A stretch of DNA of 64,000 nt from Dipteronia dyeriana (GCA_032871835.1 CM065297.1:21705098-21769097), one strand, 5' to 3'. Numbered from the stretch's first letter, positions 1 to 12,058 are shown. The notes: generated by a model not told the origin, from the letters alone. Translations and numbers: made by a program.

Positions 1-1165
1 TCCAGAAACACTAGAATCAACACCGCAAGCACCATCATCAACAATACCACCACCAAACCACAACCATTCATCAACAAAAGGACACCAAACCCGAAAAAAA
101 TTCAAACCCAAAATCTGAAAAACAACAAATACCACCAACAATCTGATCCAAAAACAACCATAATATCATTATTATCTCCAAACTAAACCACCGTTACTAT
201 CGCACCACAGATTCACAAAAAAAAAAAAAAAAAAACAAATCATAAAATGTAAAACCAAAAAAAAAAACATGAAATCAACATAAAACCAATATCACCATCA
301 CCACAAAACCCATAACAAAGGATCTCCACCGATCACCACAAATATCCACCCATTAATCCCATATCTTCGACCACCACCCCAAATCAACCATAAACCGCCA
401 CCACCTCCATCTCCAACACCACACTAGGTGCCCAAATATCACCCGACGCCACCTCAAAATCAACAATCTCAAACCATAATCGGAATGAGAGAGACATTAG
501 AGAAAGAGAGAACCAAAATCGAAATCCCTAAATCGAAATCAACCAAAACCACTAACCAAATCGAAATCAACCAACCACAACCCTCACCCTAAATCGCCAC
601 CACTCCCAACCCAATCCCAGAAATCAAACCCGTCACCAATCACCCATACCCATCATTGATCCCAAAAACCAAACCACCGAACACATATCCGAAGAGAGCG
701 AAGAGGGAAGAGAAGGAGAAGAATAGAGTGACGAAAGAGAATCAGGTAGAGAGAAAGAGAAGAAGAGAGCAGTGGAAGATGAAGAAAAAGAAGAGAATCG
801 GGAGAGAATTTTGGTTTGAATTGATTTTAGATGGTTTCTGGTGTTGGAATTGTTTTTTGATCCGGTGTTGATATGGTGTTTGAAATGTTGATCTGGATTT
901 TTTTTTTCTGATGTTGATCTGTGTTTGGTTTTGAGAAGAAGTTACCATTTTATTTTGTTTTTGATATTCGTTTTTTTTTTTAATTTCTGTTAATATTTGA
1001 TTGGTATTAAATTAATTTTAATTTACCTTTTACCGTATTACCTTTCCAGTCAACGGTGAATTTAACGGAAATCCCGACGGTAAGAGACAATACTTCGAAT
1101 ACTTTGGTTTTCAAAGAGAAGATCAACCATTTCCGAAACTAGAGGGGGTCACGACACGAAGGATC
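1..1165. mobile_element. MULE-like long-TIR element, right part only (cut by window start)
   Basis: The right end near 1030-1152 reads as the reverse complement of the terminal repeat of the element at 63128-64000: both contain CCCCCTCTAGTTTC, then a segment ending in TTGAAAA, then a stretch with TTCCGTTA. Inside lie an AT-rich zone, a purine/pyrimidine-skewed stretch (about 690-800) and a zone rich in CAC/ACC triplets (1-650), the same layout as the complete 1490-bp element at 39516-41005. The small open frames at 656-871 and 742-948 are low-complexity and not credible genes. The left end is outside the window, so no target-site duplication can be seen. Assignment to Mutator-like elements is inferred from the long terminal repeats. 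Confidence 0.5.
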
Positions 1166-1885
1166 GACACGAACCCAATGAATTTAGATTGGGTTGGGTT
1201 GGGTTGGGTAAACGGGTTGGGGTTGATAAACGGGTTGACCCGTTTAACCCGTTTAATAAACTGGTTGAGTTGGGTTTCATAAACGGATTGACGGATTGAC
1301 GGATTGACGGATTGATACGATTAGTTTAGGAAAAATATGTAACTTAAAATTAATTGGGGGAATACTTACAACAACAATTATGGTTCAATGATAAATAACT
1401 AAATTTTATATTGTTTTAACTTTCATCTTACAATTGCCAATAGTTTACGGAATACGAAGTTTGAAGACTTTAACAGTTGAACTATCGGTCTTTATTTATC
1501 GTTTTTATTAATTTTAATTGTTTGGTTTTTTATATATATATTCTATCATTTATGGATTGTATAAACTTTATAGTCTTTTTGTGGCTCGTCTAAATTGAGA
1601 CGTGATTTAGTTGGTTATTATGTTGGTTTTTTAAGGATATTATTAGTTTAGATTTATATTATATTTTTAATAATTATTAATATAGAAAAAAAATCAAACA
1701 TATTATAAATGGGTTAAACGGGTCGGGTCGGGTTATACGTTTATTAAATGGATTGGGTCGAGTTTGAAAAGTTCAACTCGTTTAATAAACAGGTTGACCC
1801 GATACGACCCATTTAATAAATGGCTCGTGTCGGGTTTGGTCTAACCGGACCTACGAACCCGTTTTACCATGTCTAATTACAAATA
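1166..1885. mobile_element. Non-autonomous element with GGGTTG arrays, probably hAT-type
   Basis: Copies of GGGTTG/GGGTTGGGT and AACGGGT crowd the left part (1185-1320), and GGGTCGGGT/ACCCGAT crowd the right part (1700-1865), in roughly mirrored orientation around an AT-rich core. Subterminal arrays of this kind occur at the ends of other hAT-type elements in this window. The right end seems to be near ACCATGTCTAATTAC (about 1870-1885). The left terminus is not clear and I found no convincing 8-bp duplication. A tandem run of the unit GGATTGAC sits at 1283-1316. No coding sequence is present. Confidence 0.4.
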
Positions 1886-2092
1886 GATCAAACTACATGA
1901 AGAAAATGATAATATCTCTTATTTATATAAAACCAATATTATTGTTAAAAACGTAGAGTGATAGGTTTTTATTTTTATTTTTTATAAGTAAATATCTCGT
2001 ATTATCACTATTGTGAGCATAAATATTTGAGTAGAATATGAAATGTTTGATCACAATAAGTTTTTGATAGATATTTGACATATTCTATATCA

Positions 2093-2136
<44 letters not shown>

Positions 2137-2592
2137 GAAGTTACACATCCTTTACGCAATGTATTTAGGATTTCAAAATAAATATGATCATAATAGTAAA
2201 ATTTAAAGCATGCGGTTCAAGTTTTCACAAGTGATGATAAATGTGATCATAATAGTAAAATCTATATTATGTAATTCAAAAATTTCACAAGAAAAGGTCG
2301 TTGCCCTTGGGCATCTTCAATGGCGATGGACCTTGATAAAATCTTGACTTACGTGATTAGTTCTTCATATTAGAATATATAATTTTGTGGGTGCAATAGG
2401 ATTCGTTGGTTTTTCACATCAATGAGGATCATCATCCAATAAACTTTTAAAGTACAGTACCTGTGTTTTGAGAACTGACAAACACAGACTCATAGATGTT
2501 GAATTGCTGACCAATGACCAACAAACCCTCAATTCTTATCAGCTGCATATCTGAATCATAAATATAAGAAAGTTCCATGTCTTAGTAATTAT
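1886..2592. other. AT-rich intergenic stretch, nothing recognised
   Basis: No coding potential and no family match by eye. It holds one AAT-type microsatellite (listed separately) and a near-duplicated phrase containing GATCATAATAGTAAAAT at about 2187 and 2238, which looks like a short local duplication. Confidence 0.5.
2094..2126. repeat. (AAT)n microsatellite
   Basis: Eleven uninterrupted AAT units, followed by a poly-A tract. Confidence 0.9.
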
Positions 2593-2890
2593 GACCACGG
2601 TTCCAGTTCAGTTCGATTCGGTTCGGTTTCGGTTTTGAACCGTCGGTTCTTATTTTAGAGGGATTTGGAATCGGAATCGGAATCGGATCGGAATCGAATC
2701 GGATCGAATCGAAAACTGAAACTAAAACTGTCTGGAAAGTGGGTCCGATTTCTGTTCCGGTTCGGTTCCTTGATCCTGATGGTTATGTTTTTTTTAACCT
2801 AATATCAAATCATCAATTAACCAAAATCCCTCAATCTTCCCAACCTAGATTTTCCCTTATCTACCCAAATCTCGAAATCTCTAATTATAT

Positions 2891-2991
2891 ACGTTCAACC
2901 CCAAATCTCTCCCAGATTTTCTCAAAACTTCTTCATATATATATATATATACGTTCAACCCCAAATCTCTCCCAGATTTTCTCAAAACTTC

Positions 2992-3010
<19 letters not shown>
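2891..3010. repeat. Perfect 60-bp tandem duplication
   Basis: Bases 2891-2950 and 2951-3010 are the same 60-base unit, starting ACGTTCAACCCC and ending in an AT run. The identity suggests a recent duplication, probably by slippage or unequal exchange through the AT repeat at the unit end. Confidence 0.9.

Positions 3011-3040
<30 letters not shown>
2994..3040. repeat. (AT)n microsatellite
   Basis: Uninterrupted AT dinucleotides on the left side of the repeat at 3041-3208. Confidence 0.9.
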
Positions 3041-3327
<287 letters not shown>

Positions 3328-3883
3328 AATCAACCCAAATCACAAATCACCCATCACTGGTCCACCATCACCATCTTCTTCATCCGGCCATCATCTTCTT
3401 CTTCTTTCTTCTTCTTTCTTCTTTTTTCTTTGTCTGTTGATCGATCGATCATCGATGGAATTGATATGGATTTGTGAAAGAGAGAGAGAGCTCGATAGAT
3501 CTGTGGATTCTGGTGTGGATAGAATCGATGCATGTGGATGGAATCGGTTGATGGATCGATCTGTGGATCTAGGACGGATATGGCCATATGGGTATTCTGG
3601 AAAGGAAAGAAGAAGGAGAGAAAGAGAGATATCAGAGAGAGAGAGAGATCGATGAAAGAAAAAAAAAGAGAGAGGGATGTCTGAGATTTGAAGAAAGAGA
3701 GAGAGAGATAAAGAAAGAAAGAGAGATAAAGAAAAAATATAAAAATATAAAAAAATTGGTTGGAACCGACGGTACCAAAACCGAAACTGAACCGTCGGTT
3801 CCAGGCCGATTTTTTTCGAAGGAGAATCGGAACCGAACCTTAAGCCTCACGGTTACAGTTACGGTTCCAGAACCGATTCCACA

Positions 3884-4265
3884 CAAAGCCGGTCTTGACT
3901 TTTCGGAGACTCTAGGCAAAATCTAAAAATGGGTCTCTTGTGAGAGGTTGAACATACATGATACATAGTACATGACTAAAAAGAAATTTCGAAATCGACT
4001 CAAAAAAGAAAAAAAACTTTTAATCGATTCGTAAAAGAAAAAAAAAACTTTAATTACATGGATATGAGATCTTGATCCCAGATAATTGGACCATTTGTTA
4101 TTATTATTATTATTATTTTAATGTTTGGACTTTAAAAAAAAATATTTAGGACCCTTTTTATCTGAACCAAAATCATTCAATTCAACATTAAATACAAAAA
4201 AATTAAGGTCCCTTTTTGGGCCCTGGATGGACGCCTCTGCTGGCCCCCCCTCAAGGTCGACTCTG
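3884..4265. mobile_element. 382-bp TIR element (MITE) nested in the CGGTTC element
   Basis: The left end reads CAAAGCCGGTCTTGA and the right end TCAAGGTCGACTCTG, an imperfect inverted repeat. The flanking octamers ATTCCACA (3876-3883) and GTTTCACA (4266-4273) match at six of eight positions, consistent with an aged 8-bp duplication. The interior is AT-rich, contains a TTA microsatellite, and codes for nothing. Confidence 0.5.
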
Positions 4266-4341
4266 GTTTCACAGTTTCGGTTTTGGTTTCGGTTCATTTC
4301 ACACGGTTACGGTTCGGTTCAGTTCGATTCGAACCGTGGTC

Positions 4342-4522
4342 ATGACTATGTGTCAACATCATGTGTGGGCTTATTTTATTTTAATTTTTTAATTTTTTTC
4401 CAGAAAAAAACACACCACATATTTTTTTTTGGGTGTAAAATATTGATGTAAGCTCAAGATACATCCATGCATTTTCACTCGCCGAAAGAGTTGTCACTCA
4501 TCTTTAATTCGATCATTAACAC
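4342..4522. other. AT-rich spacer between two DNA elements
   Basis: No coding potential or known repeat. It ends in the left copy of the octamer ATTAACAC, the target duplication of the next element. Confidence 0.5.
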
Positions 4523-6633
4523 TAGGGGTAGGCAAAAATCCATTAAACCGAACTGAACCGATCCAATCAATTTTTTTCGATTTTTCTTTAAGATTCGGTT
4601 CGGTTCTGTTTAAATTGTAGAAAATCGGATTTTCCGGTTAGGTTTCCGGTTCGGTGTCTTAAACCGAAAACCGAACCGAAAATCGGTTATATAATGAAAA
4701 ATCTATTTTTTTTCCACGCCTCCTCTCTCTCTCGCTGCCTATCAGTTTCAACCTCTAAATCCCTAATTCTCTAAATCCCTAATTCTCTCAACCTCGTCTC
4801 TCACTCTCTCACGTTCGCCGTCTCTCTCGTCCACCGTCCGCCATCTATTTCGTCCGATGTTCTGGTGACGATGACGTTCTAGCTTGCTCGATGACTTGGA
4901 CTACGTTCGACGAATTTCTCGAATCTTGGATCGACGATCCCAAACTTTCTCAACAACGTTGTCATCTTGTGAGCGGTGAGTCTATGGTTCTCTTCTCTGT
5001 CTTTTTTATCTACATTCGTCATTTTTGGTTTTCCATTTCGATATTGGATTACGATTTCTCAGTTTATGTTTCTATTTTTTGTGTTCCTATTATTTTCTTT
5101 TACGAATTCTCGGTTTTTTGTATGAGATTTTTTGTTTTGTGGTTGGGATTTCTCGATTTTTATGGGTTTTTTTTTCATGCTCAAACCATTTTCAATATTA
5201 GTGAATCTGTGATGTGTTGAGGAATGGCTAAATGGAGGCCAGGTCTCTGTTTTTGCGTTTTTTTCTTGTTGTTTGTGTTGAAGAATTGAAGTTTACAAAA
5301 TACAAATTGGTACAATTGAATATAAAGAAAAAAAAATAAATCAATCTGCTTAAGTCGATGTTGTTTCTCTGAGTACTCCAATTCCGGTATTTCGTTTTCT
5401 CTCTTTCTAAAATTATCTTGTGTTTGGTTGCTGAGAAACTGCATGAATGATGCAATAGTCATAATTTCTTTTTGTTCATTTACTTCTTTTTGTTTTTTAA
5501 GGAAGTTTGTTTTCATAGCTGATATTTGAATATGCCTCAAATATGTCGTGAGTTGTGACTGTATTTAAGTTTTAGAATGGATCATAAATTGAAGTTCAAA
5601 TCTGAATTTCAATTGATTGTAGTTTTTATGTTTATCTACGAAAATAATTAATGTAGTTACTTTCATGTCTTCCTTTACTAGATTATATTAGATTGAACAT
5701 TGTTTGATTGATCTTTGACTCGCTAGTTGGATCTAGTGATCTATATATCAACATATTTGGGTCAAAGTTAGGTTCACATCACTCCAAATACGTGTATGTA
5801 TTTCTTAAATTGATATGTATATAGGTTATTTCTAGTTGTGGCAGCCAGCTGATTAAACGTGTGAGATTCTACTGTGTAGCTGGCTAGCTGCGGTCTACTG
5901 TTAGGAAGTAACTCACTCTCTAGAAATTACTTGTTAATTTGCTAGTGTTCTATGGTTATTGTTACAGAGTGTAGAATTTTAATTATGTTAAAATATGCTC
6001 TAATTATTTGTTATTTTTTAAGTTTTGACATAAAATGAATGATGATATTGATAATGTTGTAGCATTGTCATCAATGCAAACATTTGATTCTTAAAAGTAC
6101 TGAAAAATTGATTCGAGTTTGGATTCAATGGTTGTTTTTATTTGTATTATGGACTTATTTGTATTATGGATTTATTTGTGTTATGGATTTATTGTTTGAA
6201 TAATTTTTAGTTGTTTTTGTTTGTGTTATGGACTTAATGTTTGTATAATTTATAGTTGTTTTTATTTGTATTATGGACTTATTGTTTGAATAATTTATAG
6301 TTGCTTACATGTTTTTATTTGTATTATAGACTTATGCAGTAATTTAATTATATTTGGTCAAATAGACCCCAACATATGAAAAACTTGTGTTTTTTTTTTC
6401 AAAATTTGAGACTATAGCAGATTTTATAATTAAAGCCCAATAATTGGGCCCAATCGGTCTAAAACCAAAAAAACCGAACCGAACCGAACTGGTTCAGTTT
6501 AATCGGTTTTTGGTCGGTTGACAATTGTATATCGGATCGGATCGTATCGGATCATTTTTTAAAAAACCGAAAAATATCGGTTTTTTATCGGTTCACTCCA
6601 AAAGTGAACCGATCCAATCAACGCCCACCCCTA
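4523..6633. mobile_element. 2.1-kb non-autonomous hAT-type element with perfect 8-bp TSD
   Basis: The element starts TAGGGGTAGGC and ends GCCCACCCCTA, an inverted repeat. It is flanked by perfect copies of ATTAACAC at 4515-4522 and 6634-6641; 8-bp duplications are the mark of hAT transposition. Subterminal zones carry CCGAAC/CGGTTC motifs (4540-4690 and 6465-6610), inverted between the ends. The inside holds what looks like the 5' end of a gene: a pyrimidine-rich leader (4720-4850), an ATG at 4891 with a short open frame, and a splice-donor-like GGTGAGT at about 4975, followed by T-rich intron-like DNA. No hAT transposase motif is visible, so this is either a captured gene fragment or the remnant of the element's own first exon. 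Confidence 0.75.
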
Positions 6634-6641
6634 ATTAACAC

Positions 6642-6905
6642 TACTGGATTGAGAGAAAATACCATAAAAGTGTTTGTGGCTAATGAAGTCAAAATTATTA
6701 CAAATAATTAAGGGCATGTTTGACGGATAGTAAAATTTTATACCCGTATTAATTTATTCGTTCAAAACAATTGATTCGGTCACACTGTATTAACTAATAC
6801 GAGAGTCATTCCTATTATTGTGTCATTAATTAACCTAAAAGAATATTTTTGATTAATAATAAAACTAGAGTAGTTTTGAATAAGAATAATACTAGGGGTA
6901 CTAAA
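6642..6905. other. AT-rich spacer
   Basis: No gene or repeat recognised. The phrase GGGCATGTTTGACGG near 6713 resembles ends seen on some plant MITEs, but I found no matching inverted end. Confidence 0.4.
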
Positions 6906-7039
6906 ATTAGTATTCAAGATATTGATCCAATCAATGAGGGTATAGTACGTGGTCTTCTCTTTTTACTCTTTATATTTATTTTATAAATTGGACCACATAC
7001 TTTATTCCTATCGATGGGATTAGTATTTTGGATACTGAT
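6906..7039. mobile_element. Short hairpin MITE
   Basis: Bases 6906-6954 and 6991-7039 are inverted copies of about 49 bases each, matching at roughly three quarters of positions by hand count, separated by a T-rich loop of about 36 bases. This is the fold-back structure of a MITE. Superfamily and exact ends are unclear. Confidence 0.5.
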
Positions 7040-7324
7040 CGGTCAGTATCCAAATGCTGTTATGTGAATAATATAACTTTTATCGTTCAAATCCACTGAT
7101 AATTGGGCTTAGATGGAAAAGTGAAGTCAATCCAAGGAGTGGATGACGAATTCATACTAGTAGATAAGTGGAACTTGGGTTGCTACGCAAATGTGTTTGC
7201 CTTTTTTCTGTTGAAAAGTGGATCCCTCTTTTGAGAGAGTTTTGTCATATTTATAGGTTCCAATTCTTCTTTTATATTCTTGATAATTTTGTCATTAAAT
7301 TAGCAACCATTGAAACATTGATTT
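7040..7324. other. Spacer left of the split copia LTR
   Basis: The small frame at 7168-7356 has no recognisable domain and runs into LTR sequence. I see no copia primer-binding site just outside the LTR end, so an internal region for that LTR is not evident here. Confidence 0.45.
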
Positions 7325-7673
7325 TGTACTGGAATTATGTTGCGCAACAAAAATGAAGTGGGTTTTAAAAATTTTATACAACTAGTAAACCATATACAAC
7401 ATATAAGAATATCTAAAGACGGATTTAGATCATACCCTTGATGCTAACTCCTTCGTTTGTTTAAGTTTTATTCCAATTACGAACCACCAAGTCTTCCTCG
7501 CTATGTCCCGCGATCCAGTAACTGTGTGGGCACGCCAAATAGAACACCTTCTTTTCTTCTTGGCAAATTCGGTCACCACAAGCAAGAATAATAATTTTTC
7601 TTTTCTTCTAAGGTTATGCTTTTTGTGTTTTTGGTTCAAAGAATCACAATTAGTCTCTTGTATCCTGGTTATG

Positions 7674-7716
<43 letters not shown>
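7325..7716 (-). repeat. Copia LTR fragment, U5 end, minus strand (left of gypsy 1)
   Basis: The stretch 7325 to about 7540 is homologous to the reverse complement of the U5 end at about 26130-26346. Landmarks are TGTA at the tip, TTAAAAA.TTTATACAACT, AAACCATATACAACATATAAG and GTGGGCACG. It is thus the terminal part of a minus-strand copia LTR. It ends in an AT run where gypsy 1 inserted, and the same LTR seems to continue at 24946. Confidence 0.6.
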
Positions 7717-7721
<5 letters not shown>

Positions 7722-8613
7722 ACGTTGATTTCTGGATGTATGAGAAAAGCCAACAAGGATTGGATTTCAGCTGTGATTTCAAAGAGAAAGAGATAAGAGA
7801 AAGTAATCAAGACATAAGTTTTTACGTGGTAAAACTTCGATGACCAGAGAAACGTCCACGGGTGGCTGAATGATCAACCAAGCCAAAATCCACCATGAAT
7901 AAAGTTTTTACAATCCTCAATCTCTCTTTCTTCTCTCTGTATTTTTCTACGATGGCCTGTATATCTCTTTTTTTTGGCGAGATTATGGGTATATTTATAT
8001 GTTTATAGAACCCTAATCTGCTTTGTACAAGTAATAGAAGATCTTTGTATTTAATTATGATTATTTACTTGCTTGAATCTGGTTGTCTTCTTTCCTATTT
8101 CGGAGTCTTGTATTGAGATCGAATGAGACTCTGGTAATGTAGTCCAATTAGGACTTATTTCCTTATAAGAGCGTATTCTTTTTGAAGAAATAAAGTTGTT
8201 GCCTGATTGAGAACCTTTCCTGCTCAATATCCTTTTCTCATTGGGATTCCTTTTTGATATGGATATCTTCGTGTATTTTAATGACTTGATCCGTGTGAAC
8301 TATGCATTGGTCTTTTTATTCAGTTTTCTTCATGTTTGTCCTGAGTAAGGACAATACCCGCTGGTCCCAAGTAACGTCATTTGATCCCGAGTAGAAATGT
8401 CATTTAACCAGTCCCGAGTGTCATTAACTGATCCCGAGTAATATATGATGTCGATTGACCCTGAGTATGTTTTGTTCAACATCTTCTTACTTGGGTTTTC
8501 TCTTCTTCGGTGATGTCTTGTAGGATATTTTCTGAATGCCTGTTCGGATGTCCACCTGGCAATTCATCCTCTTTGTTGATGACATGTACGTATGATAAAA
8601 TTCACATATGACA
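7717..8613 (-). repeat. 3' LTR of gypsy 1
   Basis: Direct repeat of 24051-24945. On the minus strand it begins TGTCATATGTG and ends CAACGTCAACA, giving the usual TG...CA ends. Confidence 0.92.
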
Positions 8614-8627
8614 ATACCCTCTTAAAA
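8614..8627 (-). other. Polypurine tract of gypsy 1
   Basis: On the minus strand TTTAAGAGGGTAT lies directly before the TG start of the 3' LTR, where plus-strand DNA synthesis is primed during reverse transcription. Confidence 0.75.
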
Positions 8628-9114
8628 TATTTTTGTTGAACAGGGTTTTATTTCAGGCAAAAGTATTTTAATTAATTTTTCAATATCTTTTCAGTGCCCT
8701 AGTAAATGTCTTGTCATAATGGCGTGTCTTAATGGTGACCCAGCAAATTCGATTTGCCTCTTCACGCGAGATCTTTAATGACAACGACTTTTTGAAGTTC
8801 TAAAGGCGAAAGCCATTTCTCTTTTTGACAAGTGTCCCTTGCCTCTTCGTTTTTCGCTATTATTTATAAGAAACGACCTACACGTTTCCCCGTGCACCGT
8901 CTACGTCATCAAACCTCATCATCGTTTTTTCCCTCCTTGAGATCCTAGGGTTTCGTGCTATCATCTTTTTAAATTCTTCACTGAGAGACAACGTTGGTTC
9001 ATTCTAAAAAAAATTTAGCAGAAAAAATTTCTCAAACCCAGATTTCTTTGCGCATAAAATCGCCACCTCTTCGTAGAAGATTTTGCACCAATTCTTTATT
9101 CAATATTAGTTTCA
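8628..9114 (+). other. 5' flank and leader of the antisense gene
   Basis: Non-coding on both strands. It contains a TATA-like box (listed separately) and about 240 bases of probable 5' untranslated leader, with pyrimidine-rich stretches, before the first ATG of the antisense gene. Confidence 0.5.
8859..8870 (+). promoter_or_regulatory. TATA box for the antisense gene of gypsy 1
   Basis: The sequence TATTATTTATAAG stands about 245 bases upstream of the ATG at 9115. A box in a comparable place exists in gypsy 2 (61813-61821), which supports a real promoter. That it works is inferred. Confidence 0.5.
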
Positions 9115-12058
9115 ATGGATCAGTCTTCTCATTATCGACTTTTTAATATTGCTCTTGAAGCATTAGATCGTGGGGATTTTCAGTTGGTTTCCAGCTTTCG
9201 AAGATTACTGGGGGATATCCTTGCTGATGAACCTCCATTTTTAGAAGTCGATGTTTCTGGGCTTCACCCTGACGTTCATTTTTCAGTGTCCAGTTCTGAT
9301 TCTTCATCTAGTTCTGAATCTGATGTTTCTAATCAAAGGGTACCTCTGCGAAGGATAGGAAAACATCAAAGTAGAAGTGAAGTCCACAAGAACAGCTCGG
9401 GCATCGTTCGGATTAGGAAGCAAACTGTCAACGAGAACGATGCCGAAGAGGCGTTCAGGGTTTCTCGTCTCACTTTCTCTGCTGACCGCTCGAGTGGGTT
9501 TGACACCGAGCCGAATGTGGTCGGGCTAGATGAGATAGAGAAGTATCGTGCCCCGATTCGATCTGCCCAATTCGGTCACTCTGATTCCAGCGGGTGATAG
9601 AGCCGTATGGAATCTTCCCCCGGGCATGGTGGCTATCTATGGATCCATGCTCTGCTGCTGCGTCACTCTCCCTCTTCAGCCATTCATTGCCTGGTTTCTG
9701 ACTGAAGCAGAGATTGCTCCGGCCCAATTAGCCCTGAACAACTATAAAATTTTGGTGTGCATGTGGAACATGTACAGCAAGATGAACTTGTCACCGTCTT
9801 TCCCGAATGAAATCAGGCACTTCTTTACGCTGAGGCAGTTTGGTAAGACAGAGACTTACTTTCTCATGTCTAATCCGCCAGACTGTTGAGTCCCCTGGTG
9901 GACAAAGGTGAATCGGGGAGTTGATATCTCTGATGACCCCAAAAAGAGAGGTTTTGTATGGGGATTCCATCCAACAAGTTCTGGAAGAACAATTGGTTTT
10001 TCATCGGAGGGAGTCTCGATCTTGAAGTCACCCTCAGATCTGGGGATACTTGGGCGGTGTTTAAAGTCCTCCGTTTCTTCTGTTCGCCCAAGACATGGAA
10101 CAAGAAGAAAATTGTCTACAACGATATTGAGCTGACCAGACTTGCTCGGGCAGCAGTTCGCACTTTAGAGAAGTGGATCAAGACTTATCTTTTTACTGAA
10201 GCGAAGATGATTGAGCTCGGCTTCTTCAAACAGATTTCGGGCTACCGCAGGCGATGTAAGTGATTTTTACAACCTCTTTTCATTGTTATTTTTTGCTTTT
10301 TGTACTGACACGGTTTCTATTTTCATTGTTATTTTTTGCTTTTTGTATTCTGACACGGTTTCTCTTTTCTTCTAAGTGTACGATACGGACATCGTCTGCG
10401 ATCTTCAGGCTCGCCAAGTGAAGTCGATTCTTCAGGCGAGTCTAAAAAACGCTTCCCGTCAGAGCAATGATGGTATCGCCCAGTCTAAGGCTGAGGAGGA
10501 AAATGATGCTGATGAGGAGCAAATCCCCGAATACATCCCTGAGGACGTTGTTCAGCCGACCGCTGGGGAGACTAGCTGTCCGAGTGGCCCGACAGATACT
10601 CATCTGCCCGATGATGGAGAGAGGCAGAGTGAGGGTCTTGGTGAAGAACATGCTGTGCGGTCAGATGCCGGTAATGGAGGTAACACTTCTATGAGCCAAG
10701 CACCTTTAGGTTCTGATGTTTTTGAGTCCTTCCGGGATGATGCTCAGGAAGATCCCGCAACTGATCTCAGCTTCTTCCGTTCTTGGGGTGAGAAGCGGAA
10801 GGCTATCAGCTCTCCAACTCACCCTCTCAAAGTCCCTCTGGTGGTCTCATTCATCAACTCCAGCGATGAAGATACTATGGCTGAGATTCCCCCGAGCGTT
10901 GATGTTGGAGAATCAGCGGATGCGGAGACTCCAGAGCTGAACAGGGGTTCCCCTCCCCCAGAGGTTGAAGATCAAGGGGCTGAACCCTCGGGGGTTTCTT
11001 CATATCATTCTCCCTAGGATATGCTGCGAGAGATATCATCCGGTCGGGCTTTTATCTGGGAAGCCCACTGGAGTTGTTTTCGGGATGGCTCCCTGTCAGA
11101 CCGTCTTCAGAACGTCTTTAATGGTGCATCTTATGTAAGTTATCCTTTTACTTCTTCAATTGTTGTTTGTTCACCAGATTTTTAATTTGAACTTTTTTTG
11201 TAGATGGTGGCTGAGTTTGTTGAGCTAGTTCAGACGCAGCAACATCAAGTTGATAAAATAAAGCGTCTCGAGGCTCAGTTGAAGGAAAGTGAGGATAACC
11301 GTGCTCGGGTCGAATCGACTTATCAGCAAGAGGTTGGTTCTGCCCAAGTTTTTGCTGACCACTGTCTGGCGAAGCATATAAAGGCCGATGAGAGGGCTTA
11401 TTTGACAGAAGAGAAGGCTACATCACTTTAAAACTTATTGTCTCTTGCCTAAGAATCAATGCTCAAGGCCGAGCAGGAAGCGGAGCAGTCCAAGTAGGCA
11501 TATGAATAGAAGATCGAGGACTTGGAACACCAAGCTCTGACAGTCGAATCCTTATCTAAAGAGGCTAGGCTGGAACTTGAAGTCCATGGTGTTGATCATT
11601 TTAAAAGATCCTCTGCCTACAATGCCCTTCTCCTTCGAGAGTTTCAGCGAGGGATAGTTTCAGCTGGCGAGTTCTTCAAAGTTAAGAATAGAGGGACTGA
11701 GAAGTCCCGAACCAACTGGGAGCTGTCGATCAAAAATCATGTGGATCGGTCCTTGGAATCTTTGCGGACTCAGATGAAGGAATTGAGAGCTTACTGCCGT
11801 AGACGAGGTAAATAATCCCATCATATGCATTTAGAGGTTCCATCCGAGCACTCCCTCTCGACATTTTACGCTAATTAGGAGTCGGTCGTGGAGGGTGTGG
11901 TCCCTGATGTCGGACCGATCCCAGGTGAAGATTACAGCCAGTGGATGGACGAGTCAGCCGACACGATTGCTTGACCTTCTAATGAGGGTCTGCTCAGTGA
12001 ATATGAGATAGTGCCTGACCCGAGTATTGGCAAGAATTCCAAATCCTCACAATCCTGA
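9115..12058 (+). pseudogene. Antisense extra gene (aORF) of gypsy 1, spliced, decayed
   Basis: This gene runs opposite to the retrotransposon that carries it. It begins with ATG at 9115: a Ser-rich N-terminal part (SSSDSSSSSESD), then a conserved block with AGDRAVWNLPP and TLPLQPFIAWFLTEAEIAPA, matching the pattern of the 'putative gypsy type transposon' family (Pfam PF04195). After an intron at about 10256-10375 (donor GTAAGT, acceptor TTCTTCTAAG) comes an acidic, Pro/Ser-rich region (10376-11017). After a second intron (about 11132-11203, donor GTAAGT, acceptor TTTTTGTAG) comes a helical coiled-coil region rich in Glu, Lys and Leu (11204-11813). A third intron near 11810-11879 leads to a short acidic C-terminal exon ending at TGA 12058. 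Damage: frameshifts near 9553 and 9960 and stops near 9887, 11016, 11430 and in 11440-11515. Function unknown; homologous to 59960-61770. The extra ORFs of Tat elements are described, but their role is not. Confidence 0.75.

Noticed and set aside
1185..1320. GGGTTG runs as interstitial telomere repeat
   Set aside because: The unit is not the plant telomere unit TTTAGGG; it is mixed with AACGGGT and mirrored at the other end of the element.
3884..4265. Helitron end
   Set aside because: No TC start, no CTRR end with a 3' hairpin, and the ends are inverted repeats with a probable 8-bp duplication.
9115..12058. The plus-strand exons as an ordinary host gene
   Set aside because: They lie entirely between the LTRs of gypsy 1, are opposite to its pol, and have a homologue in the same place in gypsy 2, so they belong to the element.
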